NCBI GenBank assembly: GCA_036303105.1
Contig: JAXJBF010000134.1
Span: 1-12,185, forward strand
Length of the DNA: 12,185 nucleotides
Direction of reading: 5' to 3'
Origin: UMGS1590 sp036303105
GTDB taxonomy: Bacteria; Bacillota; Peptococcia; Peptococcales; Peptococcaceae
Part shown: positions 1 through 5,844 of the stretch, in pieces
Position numbering within the stretch: position 1 is the first letter of the stretch
Layout: each line of letters opens with the position of its first letter
Position numbers and translations under genes: made by a program
The notes under the pieces: model-generated
What the model was told of the DNA's origin: nothing
Databases searched by the model: none
Seen by the model: only the letters and a program-made list of their open reading frames with translations

Positions 1-215
1 CCGACCTCATCGAAAGCGGAAAAGTTGACTACATCATCTCGACCTCCAAAAAAGGCCGTGACCCACAGCGCGATTCCGTTATTTTCCGCCGCAAAGCCGT
101 CACTCTTGGCATTCCAACCATGACCGCCATCGACACTGCCGGCGCTCTCATCGACAGCATCACCAGTAACTACAACCAACACAACACCACGCTTGTTGAT
201 TTCAAGAATATGTAA
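1..215 (+). CDS. carB: Carbamoyl-phosphate synthase large subunit, C-terminal end (5' partial)
   Basis: Only the last 70 codons are present, read from base 3 and ending in TAA at 213-215. The visible part is the MGS-like allosteric domain that closes CarB. It starts DLIESGKVDYIIST, followed by KGRDPQRDS and FRRKAVTLGIPTMTAIDTAGA, which matches the usual pattern of a short beta strand ending IIxT, a charged loop, and then an R-R-x-A helix. CarB makes carbamoyl phosphate from glutamine-derived ammonia, bicarbonate and two ATP for pyrimidine and arginine synthesis. Its MGS domain binds effectors such as UMP or ornithine in known enzymes. Assignment rests on this domain alone, so another MGS-domain protein (for example a methylglyoxal synthase-like protein or PurH) is possible but fits less well. 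A strong hairpin terminator follows directly, so this is the last gene of its operon. Confidence 0.85.
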   Translation, partial: DLIESGKVDYIISTSKKGRDPQRDSVIFRRKAVTLGIPTMTAIDTAGALIDSITSNYNQHNTTLVDFKNM

Positions 216-219
216 TAAT

Positions 220-280
220 AAAAAAGAAAGGGCCGTGGATCTGTTCAAATTTTGAACGGATCCACGGCCCTTTCTTTTTT
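220..280. terminator. Very long bidirectional intrinsic terminator after carB
   Basis: The sequence is symmetric about base 250. Bases 220-246 pair with 254-280 with a single G-U wobble (242 with 258) and no gaps; the core arm is GGGCCGTGGATC. The arms end in A6GAAA on the left and TTTCTTTTTT on the right, so the RNA has a U tract whichever strand is read. It closes carB on the plus strand and overlaps the stop codon (280-282) of the convergent minus-strand gene. Confidence 0.93.
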
Positions 281-1176
281 CATTTAGACGTATTTACTAA
301 ATAATTTGCAGCACTAAAATATGCATTTGCCGCACTGTAACCAGCAGCTACTCCTGCATATTGCGCAGCCAATGCAGTGTTAGATTCTGTATCCTGCAAA
401 TGACTCAGTATTTTTTCATTTTGATCAATCATTTTCTGATTTTTTGCTTCAAGAACACGATTTTGAAATATTATCTGCTGATTTGAATCAATAAGCCCAT
501 CTAATTTTTCTAAAATCCTTTGAATACCATTCTCCATATGTTCATGCATTAAAGTTTCTTCCAGTGAGGCTTGAGACGATGACATATAATCATAAATGTA
601 ATACAAAGACTGTAGATTTCGATACTGATTAGGCAGTATATTCAAATTATAATTTGATTGCAATAACCTGCCAACTTTTTTATATTCCGACTCAAAATAC
701 TCTAGCCAATCCCTCCTTTCTTTTTCAAGTCTCTGACACACTTCTGCATTATCTTGTACTCGAGCCAATTCAATAGCGTTATGCAAAGCGGCTTCTCTTC
801 TTTCCGCTTTATTATGTTTGCTATCTTTAAGCGCTCTATAAAGATTTTTCCAGCCCCACCAAGTGGCCTTTCCTGTTAGATAAATCGGAAAGCCGACGAC
901 AAGAAGCAATGTAAATTCAGATCTGATCAAAAAATACAATAACAGTGCTGTTGCGATGCCTGTTATTCCAAATACAGTACCGAAGAAAATTTTGTCTAAT
1001 AATCCTGTGTATTCTTCAGGCATGCTCATACGATTCATAACGCTAAGTTCAGATATTTTACATTTATACATCACATCCTTTTCACTACTCATCTTCCAAA
1101 TATTTCTTTTCGCAATTTCTAGGTCACGTAAATCTCTTAAATACAATACCATTGCATTTCTATCTATACTTTCCAT
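280..1176 (-). CDS. Uncharacterised membrane-anchored coiled-coil protein (298 aa)
   Basis: I do not recognise a named family. The protein has a charged N-terminal region, then two adjacent hydrophobic segments at about residues 62-83 and 88-108, forming a hairpin in the membrane. A long helical region follows: charged at 115-170 (KAERREAALHNAIELARV), then an aromatic stretch NQYRNLQSLYYIYDYMSSS at 183-201, then a Gln/Glu-rich coiled coil at about 210-262. An Ala/Tyr-rich tail (AAQYAGVAAGYSAANAYFSAANY) covers 270-292. No catalytic motif is visible. The ATG at 1174-1176 is chosen because GGAGGG (1181-1186) sits 4-5 bases upstream; the in-frame TTG at 1186-1188 overlaps that ribosome binding site and cannot use it. 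The gene is visibly AT-richer than carB and stands alone, divergent from a small RHH gene. A scaffold or stress-envelope role is possible but unsupported. Confidence 0.8.
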   Translation of the reverse strand: MESIDRNAMVLYLRDLRDLEIAKRNIWKMSSEKDVMYKCKISELSVMNRMSMPEEYTGLLDKIFFGTVFGITGIATALLLYFLIRSEFTLLLVVGFPIYLTGKATWWGWKNLYRALKDSKHNKAERREAALHNAIELARVQDNAEVCQRLEKERRDWLEYFESEYKKVGRLLQSNYNLNILPNQYRNLQSLYYIYDYMSSSQASLEETLMHEHMENGIQRILEKLDGLIDSNQQIIFQNRVLEAKNQKMIDQNEKILSHLQDTESNTALAAQYAGVAAGYSAANAYFSAANYLVNTSK

Positions 1177-1180
1177 TTTT

Positions 1181-1186
1181 CCCTCC
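1181..1186 (-). promoter_or_regulatory. Ribosome binding site fixing the start of the 298-aa gene
   Basis: On the minus strand GGAGGG is followed by AAAA and ATG. This spacing supports the ATG at 1174-1176 and excludes the upstream in-frame TTG, which lies inside the site. Confidence 0.75.
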
Positions 1187-1248
1187 AAACCTTTACTCAG
1201 CTAATCAATAAGCTCCAAGAAATCATTAACAATTCTTTTTCTCGAAAG

Positions 1249-1282
1249 AATTGTAATATGTTTACACTACAAATTGTAATAT
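1249..1282. repeat. Direct repeat AATTGTAATAT, operator-like, in a divergent intergenic region
   Basis: The 11-mer AATTGTAATAT occurs exactly at 1249-1259 and again at 1272-1282, a 23-base period (about two helical turns). On the minus strand the two copies supply TTACAA and TACAAT, spaced 18 bases apart like a -35/-10 pair for the leftward 298-aa gene. RHH regulators often bind tandem short repeats and repress their own divergent region, so the adjacent RHH protein is the obvious candidate ligand. That assignment is inference. Confidence 0.5.
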
Positions 1283-1304
1283 ATTTTATCATTTCCTGTC
1301 AATC

Positions 1305-1310
1305 TATAAT
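1305..1310 (+). promoter_or_regulatory. Probable -10 element for the RHH gene
   Basis: An exact TATAAT lies 33 bases before the TTG start and 13 bases before the ribosome binding site, implying a very short untranslated leader. There is no convincing -35 hexamer at the usual distance (TATTTT at 1282-1287), which would suit a weak or regulated promoter. The right-hand AATTGTAATAT copy ends where that -35 would begin. Confidence 0.45.
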
Positions 1311-1337
1311 CTATTACAGATTGAGAGGTGCTTAAAG

Positions 1338-1520
1338 TTGCCAAATGAACCATTGAAAATTAAGAAGCGCGGAGAAGATGGTAGTAAGGTCATCAGTGTT
1401 CGAATTAAAAATGAAACACTTATAGAGCTGGATAGAATTGCATCAGAATCAAATTATTCAAGAAATGAAATTATTAATATTATCCTTAGCTACGGCATAA
1501 AAAATATTGAGATTGTTTAA
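1338..1520 (+). CDS. Small ribbon-helix-helix (CopG/Arc-type) DNA-binding protein (60 aa)
   Basis: The sequence reads as a ribbon-helix-helix regulator. A basic N-terminal arm (KIKKRGEDGSK) leads to the beta strand VISVRIKN at about residues 18-25, helix A ETLIELDRIASESN, and helix B SRNEIINIILSYGIK. The turn NYSRNEIIN between the helices is typical of the CopG/Arc/MetJ fold. Such proteins bind DNA as dimers through the paired strands and act as antitoxins, plasmid copy regulators or simple repressors. The start is TTG at 1338, supported by AGAGGTG seven bases upstream. No toxin gene follows; a terminator comes directly after. The partner, if any, is the divergent 298-aa membrane protein, which does not resemble a known toxin. 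Both genes are AT-rich compared with flanking DNA, which may indicate acquisition. Confidence 0.85.
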   Translation: MPNEPLKIKKRGEDGSKVISVRIKNETLIELDRIASESNYSRNEIINIILSYGIKNIEIV

Positions 1521-1535
1521 TCAAACTTTCTAAAT

Positions 1536-1577
1536 AAAAAAGGAACGTTCGCTGTTGAAGTGAACGTTCCCTTTTTA
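1536..1577. terminator. Bidirectional intrinsic terminator between the RHH gene and the ABC permease
   Basis: GGAACGTTC (1542-1550) pairs with GAACGTTCC (1562-1570) around an 11-base loop. A6 precedes the left arm and CTTTTTATTTT follows the right arm, so it can end both the plus-strand RHH transcript and the minus-strand ABC operon, whose last gene stops at 1583. Confidence 0.9.
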
Positions 1578-1582
1578 TTTTC

Positions 1583-3160
1583 CTATACCCTCAAACGAAA
1601 TGTTTTTGGCGCATAGCGATAGACCAACACGCAGGCAATAATGCTATAGATGACACAAAAAGCGATGGTGATTGCGCCGAACAGCAATGTCGGCATATGC
1701 ACCTGCATGAGTACATAACAAACAATATAGGTTGCAGAAACAACAATACGATAGGTGCCGCTCTTAATTTCTGTTCCCGCATTATAGGGCTGCAAAAGAT
1801 AGTATATCGTCAGATAATGTATTGAAAAAAACATACTCATGCTGAGAATGGATACAATCAGGACCAAATAGTTCAACGGATTGTCGGTTCCTCCACTGGT
1901 GAAAAGAATCAGTGCCAACCCGCAGCCAATGACCAGCGCTGGTACTGCATTGATTTTCATAATTTCTCTCAAGCGAATCTGAAACAGACGCAATACATGA
2001 GCAGGCTGTTTAAAAAAGGAATAGGTTAAGAGGCTATGATCGCAATTCATAAATAAAGCTTGGGTAAATCCAGTACCACGATTAACAGCATACATAATAA
2101 TCGCAAAATACGGAAGCCAATTCAATACCCATTCATTAAAGAACGGCTTGACTTCTGGCCGCAAAACAAACACCAGCTGCACCGCTGCGATCACACCAAG
2201 ACAAACAAAAACAATTTTCTGTGTTGAACGCCAAAGGATTTTTTGATGACGTTTGATAAACAATTCATTAAGATACTCAAACCCTTTGCGTTTGCTGCTA
2301 ATTGCAGCATCTGTTGAAATGCGCTGTTCATTTGCTTGTTTAATGATCCGTGTACGTGCAGCCTTATCCATCTGATCGGTTAAGCCATGCAAAAGTTCTT
2401 TGTTGACCACTGAATACTGTTGAAAGCCTAACACTTTCGTTGCCCCTGCGCACCCTAACAATAAACAAACCAAGAATGCCATCATAGATAGCTGAGATGG
2501 CAGCGCAATGCCAAGCACTGGCAAGCCATATGCCCCGATCAGCAGCAGTGCCATAACGATCCATTCATATTTTGACAAGTTGTTTTCATGGAACAAACGT
2601 CCCTGCTTCTCATAAACCCATAAATAACAAGCAGCAACAAACAATTTTAATCCAGCAATACAAAAAGGCAACATCAGACAGCACCAGAGCGCTACACCAT
2701 TACTCAAGCCAAAAACGAGAGTAAATGGCATAAAGCCTACCACCACTTTAAGAATGAAATAAAAGTAATTGGTGATGGTGTATGCCCGTGCGTCCATACG
2801 CATAAGAATCATGGCGTAATATTTATCCTTCGATGGTGAAAAAAGCTTTGTATTTGTGAAACTGCCAATTATTGAAAGAAAAAGCAAAATATGAAGGAAA
2901 GACTGGTTACTTGGCAACTTTGTGTAAAGACCAGCCAGCAATGATACCATCAAAAAAAGATAGAGCGCCTTGCCGACAAATGTAGAAGCAATTTCCCACA
3001 CTATCGATAAAATATTAGCAAAAATTTTAAAGCCTCGCACACGGTATACTGTTGCAGGGATCACTTTTTTGAGCAGTGGAATCTGTTTTAAAGAATACAG
3101 TATGCTGTTCACGCGATAAGTATTCTTCAATGAAAAAGAAATGGCCAGTGTTCTATTCAT
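1583..3160 (-). CDS. ABC transporter permease, large multi-spanning membrane protein (525 aa)
   Basis: This is the membrane subunit of an ABC-2-like exporter. About ten to twelve hydrophobic segments are visible, in two blocks: roughly residues 60-240 and 315-520. They are separated by a polar, basic stretch near 250-310 (HGLTDQMDKAARTRIIKQANEQR and SKRKGFEYLNELFIKRHQ) that probably faces the cytoplasm. The N-terminus (FSLKNTYRVNSILYSLKQI) has no signal peptide. The ATG at 3158-3160 overlaps the end of the ATPase gene by 8 bases and has a GGGGAAG site upstream, so the two are translationally coupled. The protein is longer than typical single-domain ABC-2 permeases of 250-400 residues, which suggests an internally duplicated or fused architecture. 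The substrate cannot be read from sequence; peptide, antibiotic or lipid export are all possible. Confidence 0.88.
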   Translation of the reverse strand: MNRTLAISFSLKNTYRVNSILYSLKQIPLLKKVIPATVYRVRGFKIFANILSIVWEIASTFVGKALYLFLMVSLLAGLYTKLPSNQSFLHILLFLSIIGSFTNTKLFSPSKDKYYAMILMRMDARAYTITNYFYFILKVVVGFMPFTLVFGLSNGVALWCCLMLPFCIAGLKLFVAACYLWVYEKQGRLFHENNLSKYEWIVMALLLIGAYGLPVLGIALPSQLSMMAFLVCLLLGCAGATKVLGFQQYSVVNKELLHGLTDQMDKAARTRIIKQANEQRISTDAAISSKRKGFEYLNELFIKRHQKILWRSTQKIVFVCLGVIAAVQLVFVLRPEVKPFFNEWVLNWLPYFAIIMYAVNRGTGFTQALFMNCDHSLLTYSFFKQPAHVLRLFQIRLREIMKINAVPALVIGCGLALILFTSGGTDNPLNYLVLIVSILSMSMFFSIHYLTIYYLLQPYNAGTEIKSGTYRIVVSATYIVCYVLMQVHMPTLLFGAITIAFCVIYSIIACVLVYRYAPKTFRLRV

Positions 3161-3860
3161 GGTCTTCCCCTTTCAATGCCGCAATAATTTTATCCTTTAG
3201 CGCGCCGCTGTCTAAATCCTCCTTATCAATCAAGGCCAATTCGCCATGATGAAGCAACACAATTTCATCACAGAGATTTAAAGCCAAGTCCATAATATGG
3301 GTTGAAAGAATGGTAATCCGATCTTGTTTCAACGAACGCAAAAGTTGCTTCATCTCTTCGGCAACCACAACATCCAACGATGTCAAAGGTTCATCCAGCA
3401 GCAACACCTTCGGCTGCGCAATGATATTAATCAGCATTTGCATTTTATTCTTCATGCCATGGGAGTAATCTTTCAAAAGCTTGTCACGATCTTCGGGCGC
3501 AATGCTCATCATGTCAAAATATTCATCAATACTTTTCATTGATTGGATAGATTGGGCATTGATATCCATGAAAAATCTTAAAAACTCCCGGCCTGTTAAA
3601 AACTCTGGTACCGCTGGTGTGGATAGCACATAGCCCACATCCTCCGCTGCCAGAGCACGGCGAATCCCTTCTTGCTCAAGATAAAAATCTCCGCCATCCA
3701 CCTTCATATCACGGTTCAGACAATTAAACAAAGTGGTCTTACCTGCACCATTTCGCCCCAGCAAGCCATAAATTTTCCCTTCTTCAAACGTAAAGTTAAT
3801 GTCTTTAAGAACAATTTTTTCTTCAAAACACTTTGATAAATGTTCGATTGTAAACGTCAT
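3153..3860 (-). CDS. ABC transporter ATP-binding protein (235 aa)
   Basis: This is a nucleotide-binding subunit that powers the downstream permease. Walker A is GRNGAGKT (residues 35-42), the signature is YSHGMKNKM (132-140) replacing the classic LSGGQ, Walker B is VLLLDEP (152-158), the D-loop is SLD, and the switch histidine is H188 in STH. At the Q-loop the sequence reads VGYVLSTPAVPEFLT, so the usual glutamine position is serine; ABC-2-type ATPases often vary here. The start is set at 3860, where GGAGGGG (3867-3873) lies six bases before ATG; an in-frame ATG at 3887 has no such site. The gene follows the small membrane protein after 42 bases and overlaps the permease by 8. All residues needed for ATP hydrolysis are present, so the transporter should be active. 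Confidence 0.93.
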   Translation of the reverse strand: MTFTIEHLSKCFEEKIVLKDINFTFEEGKIYGLLGRNGAGKTTLFNCLNRDMKVDGGDFYLEQEGIRRALAAEDVGYVLSTPAVPEFLTGREFLRFFMDINAQSIQSMKSIDEYFDMMSIAPEDRDKLLKDYSHGMKNKMQMLINIIAQPKVLLLDEPLTSLDVVVAEEMKQLLRSLKQDRITILSTHIMDLALNLCDEIVLLHHGELALIDKEDLDSGALKDKIIAALKGEDHE

Positions 3861-3866
3861 TTCTAT

Positions 3867-3873
3867 CCCCTCC
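3867..3873 (-). promoter_or_regulatory. Ribosome binding site deciding the ABC ATPase start
   Basis: GGAGGGG on the minus strand lies six bases before the ATG at 3858-3860. It favours that start over the in-frame ATG nine codons further upstream, which has no purine-rich site. Confidence 0.75.
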
Positions 3874-3902
3874 ATACAATGTTGCATTCATCATTAATGA
3901 TT

Positions 3903-4334
3903 TTATAATTCCTTTTCCAATTTGATCATTTGATAGACGGCATAAAATTCCACAAAAAGATATACTGCAATCAACAACATGATCGCTGCAGTGTCAACCC
4001 CCATCAGCAAAAAACAAAATATCAACGTCGCAAACGTATAATTCATGACATTGAATGCGCGCGCACGGGCACGTTCACTGATGAGAATACGCCGTTCGTC
4101 GTTTTGTTCAATTTCAATCTGTAATTCCAATTCTGGATCACTGCGCAACACACGCTTACTGATAAGCTCCCCACTGCCCCAGCCAAATGCACCGCATCCT
4201 ACCCCAATGCATACAAACGGCAGCACTTGCATCACTCCCTGCGCAGCAGGAAATCCTCGTAACAGAAAGAAACCGGTCAACAATAAAACAATCCCCATTA
4301 CAGTGAACAGATAATATCGTTTCTTGTTACGCAT
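3903..4334 (-). CDS. Small four-helix membrane protein in an Xre-ABC operon (143 aa)
   Basis: Four hydrophobic segments are visible at about residues 8-26, 34-56, 97-112 and 115-135. Between the pairs is an acidic cytoplasmic-type loop (SDPELELQIEIEQNDERR) followed by ISERARARAFNVMNY. That E-R-A-R-A-x-A motif before the third segment recalls the DUF2178-type small membrane proteins often found beside Xre regulators, but I would not claim membership without a profile search. The ATG at 4332-4334 is preferred because GAGGAGGAAG (4341-4350) stands six bases upstream; the ATG overlaps the repressor stop (ATGCGTAA), coupling translation. Its position between the regulator and the ABC genes suggests a sensor, an immunity factor or an accessory subunit. 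Function is unknown. Confidence 0.8.
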   Translation of the reverse strand: MRNKKRYYLFTVMGIVLLLTGFFLLRGFPAAQGVMQVLPFVCIGVGCGAFGWGSGELISKRVLRSDPELELQIEIEQNDERRILISERARARAFNVMNYTFATLIFCFLLMGVDTAAIMLLIAVYLFVEFYAVYQMIKLEKEL

Positions 4335-4539
4335 CTGAATCTTCCTCCTCTTCATAAATAAAAATATCCTCAATGCTCATGCCAAAGTAGCGGGCAATTT
4401 TGAAAGCCAAAATAATCGATGGATTGTAGCGTCCTTTTTCTAATGAACTAATCGTCTGTCGTGACACTTTTAAAGCATGCGCCAGTTCTTCCTGGTGCAG
4501 TCCATGCGCCTTTCGAACTTCCTCCAAACGGTTCTTCAT
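4327..4539 (-). CDS. Xre-family helix-turn-helix transcriptional regulator (70 aa)
   Basis: This is a stand-alone HTH of the Cro/CI (HTH_3) type, like the short repressors that head many operons in Bacillota. The first helix is MKNRLEEVRKAHGL, the HTH itself is HQEELAHALKVSRQTISSLEKGRYNPS (about residues 15-41), and a final helix ends ARYFGMSIEDIF. An acidic tail (YEEEEDSDA) follows. There is no separate effector domain, so it probably acts as an autorepressor whose output depends on protein level or partner binding. AAAGGAGGG lies just upstream of the ATG. It is the first gene of the operon and overlaps the next gene by 8 bases. Two copies of a palindromic motif around its promoter are likely its operators. 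Confidence 0.93.
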   Translation of the reverse strand: MKNRLEEVRKAHGLHQEELAHALKVSRQTISSLEKGRYNPSIILAFKIARYFGMSIEDIFIYEEEEDSDA

Positions 4540-4561
4540 CGTTACCCTCCTTTCAAAACGT

Positions 4562-4577
4562 AAAGTATACTTTCCAT
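4562..4577. promoter_or_regulatory. Operator-like repeat, promoter-proximal copy
   Basis: The plus strand has AAAGTATACTTTCCAT. The core AAAGTATACTTT is a perfect 12-base palindrome. It lies just downstream of the -10 box of the Xre operon, where a bound repressor would block the start of transcription. A 14/15 match to it is found at 4614-4628. Confidence 0.6.
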
Positions 4578-4586
4578 CTTAGTCTC

Positions 4587-4615
4587 AGTATATGGGATGT
4601 ACACCAATATGTCAA
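4587..4615 (-). promoter_or_regulatory. Near-consensus promoter of the Xre-ABC operon
   Basis: On the minus strand TTGACA (4610-4615) is followed by exactly 17 bases and then TATACT (4587-4592). This is a full -35 and a 5/6 -10. The start site would fall near 4580, about 40 bases before the repressor ATG. Confidence 0.85.
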
Positions 4616-4628
4616 GTTTACTTTCCAT
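4614..4628. promoter_or_regulatory. Operator-like repeat, promoter-distal copy
   Basis: The plus strand has AAGTTTACTTTCCAT, differing from 4563-4577 by one base. It begins at the edge of the -35 box and lies 51 bases from the other copy in the same orientation, so the two sites bracket the promoter. Confidence 0.6.
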
Positions 4629-4639
4629 TTCATTGCAAG

Positions 4640-4672
4640 AAAAAAGCGGCATCCTTAAAAGGATACCGCTTG
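4640..4672 (-). terminator. Intrinsic terminator of the cysteine synthase gene
   Basis: Read on the minus strand, AAGCGGTATCC pairs with GGATGCCGCTT around a short AT loop, with one mismatch, and is followed by T6. It begins 11 bases after the cysK stop codon and separates cysK from the Xre-ABC operon promoter. Confidence 0.88.
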
Positions 4673-4682
4673 GTCATCGCTT

Positions 4683-5612
4683 TTATTTAAAAATAGCTTC
4701 ACTGGACAGATAGCGCATGCCTGTGTCTGGCAGGAGAACGGCGACACGTTTGCCTTCGTTTTCTTCGCGACCAGCCCATTCTAAAGCGCCAATGAGCGCA
4801 GCTGCAGAAGAAATGCCCATGAACAAACCTTCTACACGCGCCAGTTTGCCAACCATCTTTAAAGCAGCTTCATTGGTGACAGGAATGACTTCATCATAAA
4901 TAGTGGTGTCAAGTGCATCTGGTACAAAGCCTGCACCAATGCCCTGCAGTGCATGAGGTCCTGCCTGTCCACCGCTGAGCACAGCAGACGCTGCTGGTTC
5001 AACGGCAATCACTTGAATGTTATCATTTTTTTCCTTGAGATAACGGCCAGTTCCGCTGATGCTGCCACCTGTGCCAACGCCTGCAACCAGTGCATCAATC
5101 TCACCATCCAACTGCTGCCACAATTCTGGGCCAGTGGTGGCGTAATGCGCTTGTGGGTTAGCAGGGTTTTCAAACTGACCTGCCACAATGGCATTATCCA
5201 TGTCTGCTGCCAATTCATTGGCACGACGGATTGCTCCACTCATGCCTTCAGCGCCTGGTGTCAGCACCAGTTCCGCACCGTAAATCTGCATCAATTTGCG
5301 ACGCTCCACGCTCATCGAATCTGGCATAACAATGATTACTTTATAGCCCAAATAGGCACCAAAGCCTGCCAAACCAATACCTGTGTTACCACTGGTTGGT
5401 TCAATGATGGTGCCACCAGGCGCCAAGTGGCCGTCTGCTTCTGCCTGACGAATCATCGCCAAAGCTACACGGTCCTTCATGCTGCCTGTTGGGTTGTATG
5501 TTTCAAGCTTCGCAAAGATGCGTGCGTCCACGCCCTCTGCTTCAGCCATTTTTGCCAGCTCTACCACAGGGGTATGACCGACCAATTCTGTAATATCATG
5601 GTAAACTTGCAT
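4683..5612 (-). CDS. cysK: Cysteine synthase (O-acetylserine sulfhydrylase, PLP-dependent)
   Basis: This cytoplasmic enzyme makes L-cysteine from O-acetylserine and sulfide. At 309 residues it has the normal length for CysK. The PLP lysine is K46 in PTGSMKDRVA. The substrate loop TSGNTG is at 73-78, the phosphate-binding loop GVGTGG at 178-183, the C-terminal PLP-pyridine serine lies in GISSAA (267-272), and PDTGMRYLSS closes the protein. There is no extra haem or CBS domain, which argues against cystathionine beta-synthase. AGGAGG lies eight bases before the ATG, and the gene is monocistronic, with its own -10 box upstream and terminator downstream. It is divergent from the thi operon, which also handles sulfur. 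CysM-type specificity for other sulfur donors cannot be excluded. Confidence 0.95.
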   Translation of the reverse strand: MQVYHDITELVGHTPVVELAKMAEAEGVDARIFAKLETYNPTGSMKDRVALAMIRQAEADGHLAPGGTIIEPTSGNTGIGLAGFGAYLGYKVIIVMPDSMSVERRKLMQIYGAELVLTPGAEGMSGAIRRANELAADMDNAIVAGQFENPANPQAHYATTGPELWQQLDGEIDALVAGVGTGGSISGTGRYLKEKNDNIQVIAVEPAASAVLSGGQAGPHALQGIGAGFVPDALDTTIYDEVIPVTNEAALKMVGKLARVEGLFMGISSAAALIGALEWAGREENEGKRVAVLLPDTGMRYLSSEAIFK

Positions 5613-5646
5613 GGTAAAATCCTCCTAGTTTTCAATCTTTTGTTCT

Positions 5647-5652
5647 ATTATA
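5647..5652 (-). promoter_or_regulatory. -10 box of cysK
   Basis: TATAAT on the minus strand lies 35 bases before the cysK ATG. The region 17 bases upstream (TTTCGT) is a poor -35 match, so activator help or an alternative spacing is likely. The CGTTTC/GAAACG motifs overlap that area. Confidence 0.55.
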
Positions 5653-5671
5653 CGCGTTTCACCGCCTGAAC

Positions 5672-5709
5672 GAAACGATTTTTTGCAAGATGCGGCCTCT
5701 TATCGTTTC
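5672..5709. repeat. Inverted repeat GAAACGAT...ATCGTTTC between cysK and thiS
   Basis: GAAACGAT at 5672-5679 and ATCGTTTC at 5702-5709 are perfect inverted arms separated by 22 bases. Another CGTTTC occurs at 5655-5660 and one at 5802-5807. The arms lie between the two divergent promoters, so a regulator shared by cysK and the thi operon is possible. No known consensus was recognised. Confidence 0.4.
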
Positions 5710-5721
5710 TATAAAAAAGGC

Positions 5722-5750
5722 TTGAAATTCTCTACTTGCTATGATATTCT
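5722..5750 (+). promoter_or_regulatory. Probable promoter of the thi operon
   Basis: TTGAAA (5722-5727) is followed by 17 bases and TATTCT (5745-5750), giving 5/6 and 4/6 matches to the housekeeping consensus. Transcription would begin near 5757 and leave a leader of about 88 bases before thiS. Confidence 0.5.
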
Positions 5751-5771
5751 CAATATGAAAATAAAATACAC

Positions 5772-5828
5772 AAGACACAATGGAGAACACCACCAAAAGG
5801 GCGTTTCTTTCGTTGTGTCTTTTTTTAT
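5772..5828 (+). terminator. Terminator-like hairpin in the thi operon leader (possible attenuator)
   Basis: AAGACACAA (5772-5780) pairs perfectly with TTGTGTCTT (5813-5821) around a 32-base loop, and the right arm runs into seven or more T residues. No plus-strand gene lies upstream, so it would stop transcripts from the thi promoter unless the structure is prevented. The loop could itself pair weakly (ACC with GGG, AGAAC with GTTTCT). The conserved TPP riboswitch segments (CUGAGA and the long ACCUGAUCUGG-type element) are not seen. Confidence 0.6.
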
Positions 5829-5844
5829 GCAAAGGAGGATGACC

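Noticed and set aside
1249..1282. Start of a CRISPR or iteron array
   Set aside because: Only two copies of an 11-base AT-rich unit are present, with no further periodic copies and no cas or replication gene. An operator is a simpler reading.
1189..1520. Toxin-antitoxin pair with the RHH protein as antitoxin
   Set aside because: No small toxin gene lies next to it on the same strand, and a terminator follows directly. The divergent neighbour is a 298-aa membrane protein unlike known toxins.
3861..3887. Nine-residue longer start for the ABC ATPase at 3887
   Set aside because: The upstream ATG has no ribosome binding site, while GGAGGGG is placed six bases before the ATG at 3860, where family homology begins.
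5683..5844. N-terminal extension of ThiS in the same open frame, or a leader peptide from the ATG at 5755
   Set aside because: The extension crosses the predicted promoter and the leader hairpin, has no ribosome site, and would lengthen ThiS well beyond the family norm. The frame has no stop before thiS, so it is not a typical leader peptide.
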